A stretch of DNA of 64,000 nt from Corynebacterium sp. BD556. Its GTDB lineage: Bacteria; Actinomycetota; Actinomycetes; Mycobacteriales; Mycobacteriaceae. Every line of letters starts with the position of its first letter. Within the stretch, counting starts at the first letter, position 1. A program made the translations under genes and the position numbers. Location: the NCBI RefSeq assembly GCF_038452275.1, contig NZ_CP141643.1, positions 248,001 through 312,000 of the forward strand. Direction: 5' to 3'. Positions 25,792-34,254 of the stretch are shown here, in pieces. The notes under the pieces are model-generated. The model saw only the letters and a program-made list of their open reading frames with translations. It did no database searches and was not told where the DNA came from.

Positions 25792-26982
25792 ATGACGAGC
25801 AACACAAACGACGATGTCGTGATTGTGGGTGCGGCCCGCACCCCATTTGGCAAGCTCCTTGGGGCCTTTGCCACTCTGCAGGCCACGGAACTGGGCAGCC
25901 ACGCAATACGGGCAGCTCTAACCCAAGGCGGGGTGCCAGCCGATGAGGTGGAAGCGGTCATTATGGGGCAGGTCCTGCAGGCCGGGGTCGGACAAAACCC
26001 CGCCAAGCAAGCCGCCCTGGGGGCGGGGATTGCGCGGAGCGCACATACTTCGACGGTCAACAAAGTGTGCCTCTCAGGGCTCACCGCCGTCATTGACGCC
26101 GCGCGCCTTGTCCGCTCCGGGGAAGCCACAGTAGTTGTGGCGGGAGGCATGGAGTCCATGACCAACGCTCCGCACCTGTTACCCAAAACCCGTTCCGGAG
26201 TGAAATTCGGCGGCTTTGAAGCCCTCGACCACATGGAGTACGACGGGCTGCGCGAAGCGCAGCAGGGCATTTCGATGGGCGTGCTGACTGAACAGCACGA
26301 CAGTGACTACCCGACCACCCGCGAGGAACAAGACCACGTTGCTGCCTTGTCGCACCAACGCGCTCTCGCCGCCACCCACGACGGCACGCTCGCCCGCGAG
26401 ATCTCCCCGGTCACGGTACGCAGCCGCCGCGGCGAGGTCACCGTCGAGACCGATGAGGGCATCCGCGAAGGTGTCACGGAAGAATCCCTGGCAAACCTGC
26501 GACCGGCGTTTAGCAGCGACGGAACCATCACCGCAGGTAACTCCTCGCCAATTACGGACGGCGCAGCCGCCGTCGTTGTCACTACCCGCCAGCACGCCGC
26601 ACAACAGGGCTGGACAGTGCTAGCGACCCTGCGCGCCGTCGGACAGGTGGCAGGCCCGGACGCCTCCTTGCAGGCCCAGCCCGCCAACGCCTTGGAGGCA
26701 GCGCTCAAGCGCCAGGGTTGGGACGCCCACAAGCTAGACCTCATCGAGATCAACGAAGCTTTCGGTGCAGTCGTCGCCCACTCGATGCGCCAACTGGGGG
26801 TGTCCGAGGATGTGGTCAACCCGCACGGCGGGGCCATCGCCATGGGGCATCCGATTGGGGCTTCGGGGGCACGGCTCGTTGTCCACGCCGCACACCAGAT
26901 CGCCGCGGGCCATGCGACCACCGCCGGAGTCGCCCTCTGCGGCGGCGGCGGCCAGGGCGAAGCACTACTGATGGAGACATAA
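25792..26982 (+). CDS. Acetyl-CoA C-acyltransferase (thiolase)
   Basis: A 396-residue thiolase. The nucleophile Cys93 lies in VNKVCLSGLTAV, the His block is AIAMGHPIGASGARLV, and the second catalytic Cys is in VALCGGGGQGEA near the C-terminus. It cleaves 3-ketoacyl-CoA or condenses acetyl-CoA. It is followed within 6 bp by a 3-hydroxyisobutyryl-CoA hydrolase and then an enoyl-CoA hydratase, so in this operon it may cleave 2-methylacetoacetyl-CoA from isoleucine. A general beta-oxidation or acetoacetyl-CoA role is equally allowed by the sequence. Start: ATG at 25792, with GAAGGGTGGA upstream. Confidence 0.9.
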   Translation: MTSNTNDDVVIVGAARTPFGKLLGAFATLQATELGSHAIRAALTQGGVPADEVEAVIMGQVLQAGVGQNPAKQAALGAGIARSAHTSTVNKVCLSGLTAVIDAARLVRSGEATVVVAGGMESMTNAPHLLPKTRSGVKFGGFEALDHMEYDGLREAQQGISMGVLTEQHDSDYPTTREEQDHVAALSHQRALAATHDGTLAREISPVTVRSRRGEVTVETDEGIREGVTEESLANLRPAFSSDGTITAGNSSPITDGAAAVVVTTRQHAAQQGWTVLATLRAVGQVAGPDASLQAQPANALEAALKRQGWDAHKLDLIEINEAFGAVVAHSMRQLGVSEDVVNPHGGAIAMGHPIGASGARLVVHAAHQIAAGHATTAGVALCGGGGQGEALLMET

Positions 26983-26988
26983 AGCACC

Positions 26989-28035
26989 ATGACCAACACC
27001 ACTTCCACTGTTTTAAGCGAGATCCGCGACAAAGCCGGGATCATCACTCTCAACCGCCCGCAAGCCCTCAACGCGCTCGACCTCGAGATGGTGCGTGAGA
27101 TGCGCCGAGTGCTGGAAAAGTGGGCTTTTGATGATGCAGTGCAGCTCGTCATCCTGCGAGGAGCGGGGGAAAGGGCCCTGTGCGCCGGAGGCGACATCGC
27201 TTCCCTCTACCGCGACGCCCGCGAAGGCGGAAACGAAGGCGCGGTGTTCTGGCGCGAAGAATACGAGCTCAATCACCTCATCTCCACCTACCCAAAGCCC
27301 TACGTAGCCTTGATGACCGGCATCGTCCTCGGCGGCGGCATCGGAGTCTCAGCGCACGCCTCGCACCGCGTCGTCACCGACGATTCGCGCATCGGAATGC
27401 CAGAAACCGGCATCGGTTTCGCCCCGGACGCCGGGGGATCCCACCTTTTGGCGGCATCCCCTGACCGCCTTGGACGCCACCTTGCCTACACATCCCTGCA
27501 CGTCGGGGCAGCCGAAGCAATAGACACCGGCTTCGCTGACTTCTATGTGCCGCAAGACCAACTAGAAGGACTCGTCGACAAGCTTGCCCACAGCGGCGAC
27601 CCAGAGCAGATCCACACTTTTGCCGGGGACCCAGGCCAAGGTTTCGGAGCCGACCGCGCCGAAATGGTCGAGGTCTACGCCGCCGATACCGCGGAAGAAA
27701 CCCTGCGCCGACTCGATGAAGCGAACGGCGAATGGGCCGAAAAAGCCGCAAAAGCCATGCGCCGCAACTCCCCACACAGCATCAAAGTTACGGAAGAAGC
27801 ACTCAATCGCAACGAGGGCCGCGACCTGGCTGAAGCGCTGAACCAGGAGTTTTGGGTTTCGCTGAACCTGCAGCGCTTCCCGGATTTCGTCGAAGGTGTG
27901 CGCGCGCAAATCATTGACAAGGACCGCTCGCCGGCGTGGGAACATGACTGTCTCGAAAACGTTCCCGCCGACACCGTTTCTGCGATGTTTGAACCGATCG
28001 AAGGCCAAACCCCGCCGTCATTTACAACCTCTTAG
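26989..28035 (+). CDS. 3-hydroxyisobutyryl-CoA hydrolase
   Basis: A 348-residue HIBCH-type crotonase-fold thioesterase releasing 3-hydroxyisobutyrate in valine catabolism. The blocks [35 protein letters not shown] and [16 protein letters not shown] carry the oxyanion hole and the catalytic Glu and Asp, and agree with human HIBCH (MPETAIG..PDVGG). The C-terminal half has the family's extra helices. It is the second gene of the thiolase-hydrolase-hydratase operon. The free acid it makes is the substrate of MmsB, encoded 10 kb downstream, followed by MmsA. A related paralogue lies at 10945. Confidence 0.9.
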   Translation: MTNTTSTVLSEIRDKAGIITLNRPQALNALDLEMVREMRRVLEKWAFDDAVQLVILRGAGERALCAGGDIASLYRDAREGGNEGAVFWREEYELNHLISTYPKPYVALMTGIVLGGGIGVSAHASHRVVTDDSRIGMPETGIGFAPDAGGSHLLAASPDRLGRHLAYTSLHVGAAEAIDTGFADFYVPQDQLEGLVDKLAHSGDPEQIHTFAGDPGQGFGADRAEMVEVYAADTAEETLRRLDEANGEWAEKAAKAMRRNSPHSIKVTEEALNRNEGRDLAEALNQEFWVSLNLQRFPDFVEGVRAQIIDKDRSPAWEHDCLENVPADTVSAMFEPIEGQTPPSFTTS

Positions 28036-28046
28036 GAGCAACCACC

Positions 28047-28820
28047 ATGAGCACTGACAACATTGTCATCGAAACCCGTGGCCGCGTCGGCCTGATCACC
28101 TTGAACCGTCCGAAAGCGCTCAACGCGCTGAACAAAGAAACCATGGAACAAGTCACCTCCGCTGTGAGCGAATTTGACCGCGACGAGGGCATCGGCGCAA
28201 TCGTCATCACGGGCTCTGAGAAGGCCTTCGCGGCCGGCGCCGACATCAAAGAAATGTCCTCGAAGGGAGCCACGGAGATGTACACCTCCGACTGGTTCGC
28301 AGGATGGGATGAGCTGACTTACGCCCGCACTCCGATCATCGCCGCCGTCAACGGCTACGCCTTGGGAGGCGGCTGTGAGCTCGCCATGATGTGCGACTTT
28401 ATTATTGCTGGCGACGGTGCGAAGTTCGGCCAGCCCGAGGTTAATCTTGGCGTCACCCCGGGGATGGGTGGCTCGCAGCGGCTAACCCGCGCCGTCGGCA
28501 AGGCAAAGGCCATGGAAATGTGCCTTACGGGCCGGATGATGGACGCCGCAGAAGCCGAACGCTCAGGTCTTGTCGCCCGCGTTGTGCCAGCAGCAGAGCT
28601 TTTGGACACGGCCCTCGACACAGCCGAGACTATCGCCGCAAAATCTGCGGTGGCCACAACCATGATCAAAGAGCAGATCAACGCGGTTGGTGAGTCCACA
28701 CTCTCGCAGGGTCTGCTGTTCGAGCGCCGCACCTTCCACTCGATCTTCGCCTCCCACGATCAAAAGGAGGGGATGGCGGCGTTTGTGGACAAACGTGACG
28801 CCAACTTCACCCACTCCTAA
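28047..28820 (+). CDS. Enoyl-CoA hydratase
   Basis: A 257-residue crotonase. The blocks [10 protein letters not shown] and [20 protein letters not shown] form the oxyanion hole, and the two catalytic glutamates are present in GGGCELA and GQPEVNLGV, so this is a true hydratase and not an isomerase-like homologue. It hydrates enoyl-CoA, in this operon probably methacrylyl-CoA to 3-hydroxyisobutyryl-CoA, the substrate of the preceding hydrolase. A ribosome-binding site AGGAG lies 12 nt before the ATG. Its stop shares CTAA with the stop of the convergent MarR gene. Confidence 0.91.
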   Translation: MSTDNIVIETRGRVGLITLNRPKALNALNKETMEQVTSAVSEFDRDEGIGAIVITGSEKAFAAGADIKEMSSKGATEMYTSDWFAGWDELTYARTPIIAAVNGYALGGGCELAMMCDFIIAGDGAKFGQPEVNLGVTPGMGGSQRLTRAVGKAKAMEMCLTGRMMDAAEAERSGLVARVVPAAELLDTALDTAETIAAKSAVATTMIKEQINAVGESTLSQGLLFERRTFHSIFASHDQKEGMAAFVDKRDANFTHS

Positions 28821-29329
28821 GGCTCTTCCACGAACTCCCCGGCGGCGCGCCGCAGCGCGGCCGTCGTATCCACGACCTGACGGTGCTGCTGCTCCGTCAG
28901 GTCGATTTCTTCGAAGTACCGGCTCAGCACTGGCCCGGCCGAAGCAGCTAAGGCGATGCCCTGATCGGTGATGGAAACCAACGTGGAGCGGCGGTCGTGT
29001 TTCGAAGGCGTCCGCGCGACAAGCCCTTCCTTTTCCAGACGGTGAACGGTGTGGGTAAGCGAGGCGGGCGGCACATGCAGACGCGAGCTGATCTTTGACA
29101 TGGGCAGACCACCCGAACGAGTCCACGCCAATAAGGTCAACAGCTCGAACTGGTTGAAGGTGATGCGGAAGGGCGAAAGCGCATCCTCGGCGCCAGCGCG
29201 CAGGAGGTGTGCTGCACGGGCGAGGGACGACACGGTGCTCAGCCCTCGGGCTGCCTTTTCGGAGTAGTGAGTGGCCCACTGGCGGTGGGCCTCTGCCAGG
29301 CTGTCGATCCGAGGGGGAGTTTTAGGCAT
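28817..29329 (-). CDS. MarR family transcriptional regulator
   Basis: A 170-residue winged-helix protein of the MarR family. The core [20 protein letters not shown] leads into [20 protein letters not shown] (helix-turn-helix), followed by the wing [14 protein letters not shown]. It forms dimers and usually answers a small phenolic or acyl-CoA ligand. It lies 10 bp after the acyl-CoA synthetase gene, and TAAGAT (29337-29342), overlapping that gene's stop codon, sits 7 nt before its ATG, so it can also be transcribed alone without a leader. Its probable operator is the palindrome at 31156-31182 upstream of the synthetase. Confidence 0.88.
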   Translation of the reverse strand: MPKTPPRIDSLAEAHRQWATHYSEKAARGLSTVSSLARAAHLLRAGAEDALSPFRITFNQFELLTLLAWTRSGGLPMSKISSRLHVPPASLTHTVHRLEKEGLVARTPSKHDRRSTLVSITDQGIALAASAGPVLSRYFEEIDLTEQQHRQVVDTTAALRRAAGEFVEEP

Positions 29330-29339
29330 GAACTAAATC

Positions 29340-31079
29340 TTATTCGCCCGACCCCTTCAGGCTGGGGAAATCGGTGTCGGCAAACTCGGTGGAGGCCGTG
29401 GTTTGCCCACCGTCGGCCGAGTGGATTTCATTTTCGCGCTTGCGCAGCTCGACGCGGCGGATTTTGCCCGAGATCGTCTTCGGCAGCTCATAAAACTCGA
29501 GGCGCCGGATGCGCTTGTAGGGGGCCAGGTTCTCGCGGCAATGCTTCAGAATCGACTCTGCGACCTCGGCGGTCGGCTCATAGCCAGGAGCAAGCGCGAC
29601 GTAGGCCTTCGGCACTGCCAGGCGAATTGGGTCGGGGGAGGGCACAACCGCTACCTCAGTCACGGCCGGGTGCTCGATGACCACGGATTCCAACTCGAAG
29701 GGAGACAAACGGTAGTCGGAAGCCTTAAACACATCGTCGGCGCGGCCGATGTAGAAGATGTAGCCGTCCTCGTCTCGCTCGGCGGTATCCCCCGTGTGGT
29801 AGTAACCGTTGCGAAACACCTCGGCGTTTTTCTCCTCGTCGCCGAAATAGCCTGGGGTCAAGCCAACGGGGCGTGGATCCAGCTTGAGGCAGATCTCACC
29901 CGAGTCACCGATTTCGTCGGTGGCCGGGTCAATCAACGCGACTTCCCAGCCCGGCAGCGGCCGGCCCATCGAGCCGGGTTTGACCCGCTGCCCGGGGGTG
30001 TTGGCGATCTGCAAAGTAGTCTCGGTCTGGCCGAATCCGTCGCGCACGGAGGTCTGCCAAGCCCTTTCAATGGTGGAGATGAGCTCGGGGTTGAGCGGTT
30101 CGCCAGCAGCAACAAGCTTCTTCGGGGGATTTTTCATCCGGGTGAGGTCAGCTTGGATCAGCATGCGCCACACGGTCGGCGGTGCGCAGAAGCTGGTTAC
30201 GCCCTCCGCTTCCATGGTGTCCATCAGCGCTGGGGCGTCGAAGCGTGAGTAGTTATAAAGAAAGACCGTCGCCCCCGCGATCCACGGCGCGAAAAAGTTC
30301 GACCATGCGTGCTTGGCCCAGCCTGGTGCGGCGACGTTGAGATGCACGTCGCCTGGCTCTAATCCAATCCAGTACATAGTGGTCAGATGCCCTACCGGGT
30401 AGGACGTGTGGGTGTGCTCTACGAGCTTGGCCTTCGAAGTGGTGCCCGAGGTGAAATAAAGCAGCAGCGGCTCATCAGCGCGGGTCTTTTGCGTCGGCTC
30501 GAAGGCGGCGGGACCTTTGAAGGAGTCCGCGTAGAACAAGGTGGGGTGTGCATCTTGGGCGGCAATGTCGCTGCCCACCTGGATCACAGTGAAATCACCG
30601 GGTACCTCGCGCAGCTTCTCGGCATCCTCGTCATTAACAATCACCCAAGAAATATTTGCTCGGGTGGTGCGGTCTTCTAGGTCCACCGCTCCCAGCATCG
30701 TGGTTGCCGGGTTGAGCACAAATCCGCCTTTGATGCAGGCGAGCATCGACTCCCACAGTTCGACCTGGTTGTTGAGCATGAGCATGACGCGGTCGCCGCG
30801 CTTGAGGCCTTGGTCAACCAACCAGGTGGCCAATTGGGAAGAACGCGCAGAGAGCTCTGCGAAGGTGCGTCGCGTGGTTGTACCGTCGGTCTCGCTGATT
30901 ACTAGAGCTTCGCGGTCCCGGGAAGTGGGATCGGAGCCGAGGTAATCGAACCAGTCGAGGGCGAAGTTGAAGTGCTCGAAGATGGGCCACTCAAAGTTTT
31001 CGCGGGCGGCGTCGTAATCGGTTTGGAACGAGACGAGCTTGTCGCGGGCCGCTTTGAATTGTTGTGTTGGCGAAGTCAT
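29340..31079 (-). CDS. AMP-forming acyl-CoA synthetase (ACSM-like)
   Basis: A 579-residue adenylate-forming ligase that activates a carboxylic acid to its CoA thioester via an acyl-AMP. The P-loop is YFTSGTTSKAKLVEHTH, motif A5 is RDGFGQTETT, and the C-terminal domain has YHTGDTAERDEDGYIFYIGR, DDVFKASDYRLSPFELE and the catalytic Lys in PKTISGKIRRVELR. The pattern is that of medium-chain or aromatic acyl-CoA synthetases (ACSM group) rather than acetyl-CoA synthetase. Context with beta-oxidation-type genes suggests a branched or medium-chain acid. Start at the ATG at 31079; the AGAAGGAG is 14 nt upstream, so a start closer to it cannot be ruled out. Confidence 0.87.
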   Translation of the reverse strand: MTSPTQQFKAARDKLVSFQTDYDAARENFEWPIFEHFNFALDWFDYLGSDPTSRDREALVISETDGTTTRRTFAELSARSSQLATWLVDQGLKRGDRVMLMLNNQVELWESMLACIKGGFVLNPATTMLGAVDLEDRTTRANISWVIVNDEDAEKLREVPGDFTVIQVGSDIAAQDAHPTLFYADSFKGPAAFEPTQKTRADEPLLLYFTSGTTSKAKLVEHTHTSYPVGHLTTMYWIGLEPGDVHLNVAAPGWAKHAWSNFFAPWIAGATVFLYNYSRFDAPALMDTMEAEGVTSFCAPPTVWRMLIQADLTRMKNPPKKLVAAGEPLNPELISTIERAWQTSVRDGFGQTETTLQIANTPGQRVKPGSMGRPLPGWEVALIDPATDEIGDSGEICLKLDPRPVGLTPGYFGDEEKNAEVFRNGYYHTGDTAERDEDGYIFYIGRADDVFKASDYRLSPFELESVVIEHPAVTEVAVVPSPDPIRLAVPKAYVALAPGYEPTAEVAESILKHCRENLAPYKRIRRLEFYELPKTISGKIRRVELRKRENEIHSADGGQTTASTEFADTDFPSLKGSGE

Positions 31080-31155
31080 AGTGCGGAAAAACGCTCCTTC
31101 TGGCATTGGGGCGGTCTACACGAGCCATGTGATCAGGCGCGCGTTCCACTCGACT

Positions 31156-31182
31156 GTAGTTCGAATTCGAAGCAATAACTAC
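31156..31182. promoter_or_regulatory. Palindromic operator upstream of the acyl-CoA synthetase-marR operon
   Basis: A perfect 12-bp palindrome, TTCGAATTCGAA (31160-31171), lies inside GTAGTT (31156-31161) and AACTAC (31177-31182). The length and symmetry fit a MarR-family operator, and it lies about 75 bp upstream of the acyl-CoA synthetase start, in the operon that ends with a marR gene. Autoregulation is inferred. Confidence 0.55.
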
Positions 31183-31224
31183 GGTTAAAGGAAAAAATTT
31201 TTGGGGAGGAAGGTTTGAAGCGCC

Positions 31225-31794
31225 TTAGTTGCGTGTCACCCCCCGCAGGATCAGCCTTCCAAGCTCCCGGTAGGCGTCGGCGGTAGAGATCGTCTCACTA
31301 TATGTTCCCCGCTGGATGTCATTCATGGCGCGGTAGATAAAAAGGGAGAGAAACTGCGCGTCGCTGACGCGAAACTCGCCCGAGTCCACGCCGCGAACCA
31401 AGATCGTGTGAATTATCTCTGTGGCGGCTTTGGTGTTGATACTAAAGACCTCTTGGGCGACAGTCTCCGCGGTCAAATCGCGCATAAAATCAGGGCTGGC
31501 GGGCCGCAAAGCTGCCGTGATGGCCTCGAAGTAAGACTCCAGGGCGTGGGTGGCTGATCCCGTTTTTGTGTGTGCCGGAGGGGTGGTGCGCCGCGCAATT
31601 TCGCGAAAGAAGCTCACGAGAACGCGCCGGAGAATTGCGTCGCGCGTTTCCCCGAGGGCGTAGATGGTCGATTTGGAGCACCGATATCGCTTCGCGGCGG
31701 CGTCGATGGTGAAGGATTTAAAGCCTTCGGCGAGGAAATCGCGAAGCAAAGAATTGAACAATTCACGCTGGCGGGGAGTGAGCGGCTGGGTCAC
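31225..31794 (-). CDS. TetR family transcriptional regulator
   Basis: A 189-residue TetR-type repressor. The N-terminal DNA-binding domain is FTIDAAAKRYRCSKSTIYAL with the following GETRDAILRRVL helix, and the C-terminal ligand-binding part has the usual helical pattern. It uses GTG at 31794. It diverges from the acyl-CoA dehydrogenase gene with 128 bp between start codons, where a pair of GTACAGT direct repeats lies, so it most likely controls that gene in response to an acyl-CoA or free acid. The recognition helix region KRYRCSKSTIY is well conserved among actinobacterial acyl-CoA-linked members, but the ligand is not predictable. Confidence 0.85.
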   Translation of the reverse strand: MTQPLTPRQRELFNSLLRDFLAEGFKSFTIDAAAKRYRCSKSTIYALGETRDAILRRVLVSFFREIARRTTPPAHTKTGSATHALESYFEAITAALRPASPDFMRDLTAETVAQEVFSINTKAATEIIHTILVRGVDSGEFRVSDAQFLSLFIYRAMNDIQRGTYSETISTADAYRELGRLILRGVTRN

Positions 31795-31876
31795 GGTCGG
31801 CTCCGGCTATAGGCGGTCAAGGGAGGCACTTTCAATGCAGGGCGACGAAAAAACGAGACACACCTAACATTTCTGA

Positions 31877-31903
31877 GTACAGTATTTCCTAAAACCGTAC
31901 AGT
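31877..31903. promoter_or_regulatory. GTACAGT direct repeats upstream of the acyl-CoA dehydrogenase gene
   Basis: GTACAGT occurs at 31877-31883 and again at 31897-31903, exactly 20 bp apart (two helical turns), with the second preceded by CC. Each contains TACAGT, which fits the TANNNT -10 pattern, so the second lies right at or over the promoter. The CGTACAGT half-site resembles the arms of the operator at 25743-25772. Confidence 0.45.
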
Positions 31904-31922
31904 CTTTTTCGAAGGAGAGGCA

Positions 31923-33116
31923 ATGCCCCCCATCCTTGACTCCCCCCACCTGTCCGACATCGCCTACCCGCACACCGACCTACTCGCAGTCGCGGACCGC
32001 CTCAACGACAACGAGCAGAAAAAACTCCAAGAGATCCATGAATTCCTCCAAACCGAGATCGCCCCTGCTGTCGGCGAATACTGGGATAGAGAGGAGCTGC
32101 CTTTCGACCTTTTGCCCAAGATGGCGGAAAAGGGACTCGGCGAAATCGAGCTGAGCGATTCCTCCCGGCTGTTTCGCGGTTTGGTCTACGCCGAAGTGAC
32201 CCGGGCTGATGTCTCCCTCTCGGCCCTTGTGGGTATTCACAACGAGCTCATCGTCGGCGTGATTGACAAGTTGGGCTCTGAGGAACAGAAGCAAAAGTGG
32301 CTGCCGGGGTTGCGGCAGTTCCACAAAGTCGGGTGCTTCGCGTTGACCGAACCCGAACATGGCTCCGACATCGCTGGTGGTTTGGCCACCACGGCCGAGC
32401 GCACCGACAAAGGCTGGGTCATCAACGGCGAGAAACGCTGGATCGGCGCGGGCACCTTCGCTGATTTCGCTATCACCTTCGCCCGTGACACCTCCGACAA
32501 GCAGATCCGCGCCTTCATCGTGGAGCTCGACCGCGAGGGCGTAACCACAGCAAAAATCTCGCGCAAAATGGGTCTGCGTATCATGCAAAATGCAGACATT
32601 CGCTTCGACAATGTCCTCATACCCCACAGCAACGCGATTCCGGGCGCGCAGTCCTTCGCCAACGTCAACGACTTCCTCTGTTCCTCTCGGGCGTGGGTCG
32701 GCTGGCAGGGTGCGGGCTTGCAGCTTGGCATTTTTGACAAGGCGCGCGAGTACGCAGTCACCCGCCAGCAGTTCGGCCGCCCAATTGCGAAATTCCAACT
32801 GATCCAGGAGCAGCTAGTGCGCATCCTCGGCAACGCCAACGCATCGCTGTCCATGATGGCGCAGGTGGCGCAATTACAGGAGGAAGGAAAACTGGAGATG
32901 CCCTATGCCGCGCTGGCGAAGGCGACGACGACTAGGTTGGCGCGTGAATCCGCCGCCGCCGGGCGGGCCATCGGCGGCGGCAACGGTATTCTCACCGAAT
33001 ACGGTCTGTCGAAGATGATGGCTGACGCCGAGGTGCTGTTTACTTACGAAGGCACCTATGACATCAACTCGCTCATTGTCGGTCGCGCTGTCACGGGCGT
33101 GTCCGCCTTCGTCTAA
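31923..33116 (+). CDS. Acyl-CoA dehydrogenase (glutaryl-CoA dehydrogenase-like branch)
   Basis: A 397-residue flavoprotein that introduces the alpha-beta double bond in acyl-CoA and passes electrons to ETF. Visible blocks are CFALTEPEHGSDIAGGLATT, MGLRIMQNADIRFDNV, REYAVTRQQFGRPIAKFQLI, AIGGGNGILTEYGLSKMMAD and YEGTYDINSLIVGRAVTG. The catalytic Glu sits in YEGTYDIN near the C-terminus, the position used by glutaryl-CoA dehydrogenases. The decarboxylating Arg is present in GLRIMQN-type context, but substrate choice cannot be settled. With the hydratase and hydrolase genes it could act on isobutyryl-CoA or 2-methylbutyryl-CoA. The ATG has GAAGGAGAGG just upstream. Confidence 0.88.
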   Translation: MPPILDSPHLSDIAYPHTDLLAVADRLNDNEQKKLQEIHEFLQTEIAPAVGEYWDREELPFDLLPKMAEKGLGEIELSDSSRLFRGLVYAEVTRADVSLSALVGIHNELIVGVIDKLGSEEQKQKWLPGLRQFHKVGCFALTEPEHGSDIAGGLATTAERTDKGWVINGEKRWIGAGTFADFAITFARDTSDKQIRAFIVELDREGVTTAKISRKMGLRIMQNADIRFDNVLIPHSNAIPGAQSFANVNDFLCSSRAWVGWQGAGLQLGIFDKAREYAVTRQQFGRPIAKFQLIQEQLVRILGNANASLSMMAQVAQLQEEGKLEMPYAALAKATTTRLARESAAAGRAIGGGNGILTEYGLSKMMADAEVLFTYEGTYDINSLIVGRAVTGVSAFV

Positions 33117-33129
33117 ACCTCATCACAGA

Positions 33130-34254
33130 TCAACCGTAAGCCGGCAAACCCCAGTAGGGGAAAATTGCCCGTGAGGTCGCCACCAGTGCCGTATGAGGGC
33201 GGGTGGCGATGATCCGGTTGGGGTCGAATTCCTCCACGCAGGGCGAAGCGTCGTCGTCGCCGAGCGTGGGGGAACCCGCCCAGCCCTTGGGCATCGTCGC
33301 GCAAGACTCCAATTCCACCCCGGCGACCGCGGCGAGCACCTGAGTCCACGCCCGGGCGACCGAATCGAGGTGGTAGCCGCCGCCACCGAGCGCCACCCAC
33401 TTACCGCCGGCGTACTGCTGGGCCCACGTAGCCACCGAACGGTAGGCGCGGGCCATTGCATTGACCGAAATGTTTAAATCCGCCAGTGGGTCGCTGCGGT
33501 GCGGGTCCGCACCGTGCTGGGAGATGAGAAACTCCGGGCGGAAGACACGCAGAAGCGGGGGAACAAGGGCGTGCAGGACCTGCAGCCAGTCGTCGTCGGA
33601 CGTTTCTTTCGGCAAAGCGATGTTGACGGCGGTGCCCTGCGCCCCAGGCCCGCCGATGTCGTGGGCGTAGCCCGTGCCGGGGAAAAGATACAGTCCAGAT
33701 TCGTGGACCGAGATGGTCAACACGCGGGGGTCGGACCAGAAGATTTTCTCCACGCCGTCGCCGTGGTGGGCATCGAGATCAAGATAGACAACGCGGGAAG
33801 CGCCGTTTTGCAGCAGCCACTGGATAGCGATCGCCGCGTCGTTATACATACAAAACCCGGACATGCTGTCGGCAAAAGCGTGGTGGAGCCCGCCAGCGAG
33901 GTTCACGGCGCGGGGTGCCTCGCCGTTCCACACCTTTGCGACGGCATCGCAGGTCGCGCCCGCAATGCGAGCGGCAACGGTAGACAAACCGTGGGAGATG
34001 GGGTTGTCCTCGGTGCCGATGCCGAAGCGGCGCGCGGGCACCTCGGCGCGGGTGGCCGCAATATAGTCCGGGGTGTGAACCAGCTCAAGGGTAGAAGTGC
34101 TGGCGGAGGAAGGCACGACGGTGTCGAACAAGTCAGTCACGCCGAAATGTTCAGCGAGGTCGAAAGCCAGGCGCACCCGGTCCGGGCCCATGGGGTGGTC
34201 GGGGCCAAGACTGTAGCGGCGCATCTCCTCGGTGTTGTAGAGCAAAGGCCTCAC
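33130..34254 (-). CDS. acuC: Histone deacetylase-family lysine deacetylase (AcuC-like)
   Basis: A 374-residue zinc-dependent deacetylase of the arginase-deacetylase fold. Blocks NLAGGLHHAFADSMSGFCMY, DLDAHHGDGVEKIFWSDPRV with zinc ligands, and PEFLISQHGADPHRSDPLAD match class I HDACs and bacterial AcuC. In Bacillus AcuC deacetylates acetyl-CoA synthetase. The GTG start overlaps the stop of the upstream protein acetyltransferase by 4 bp (GTGA at 34251-34254), so writer and eraser of lysine acylation are cotranslated, as in the acuABC arrangement. Confidence 0.87.
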   Translation of the reverse strand: MRPLLYNTEEMRRYSLGPDHPMGPDRVRLAFDLAEHFGVTDLFDTVVPSSASTSTLELVHTPDYIAATRAEVPARRFGIGTEDNPISHGLSTVAARIAGATCDAVAKVWNGEAPRAVNLAGGLHHAFADSMSGFCMYNDAAIAIQWLLQNGASRVVYLDLDAHHGDGVEKIFWSDPRVLTISVHESGLYLFPGTGYAHDIGGPGAQGTAVNIALPKETSDDDWLQVLHALVPPLLRVFRPEFLISQHGADPHRSDPLADLNISVNAMARAYRSVATWAQQYAGGKWVALGGGGYHLDSVARAWTQVLAAVAGVELESCATMPKGWAGSPTLGDDDASPCVEEFDPNRIIATRPHTALVATSRAIFPYWGLPAYG

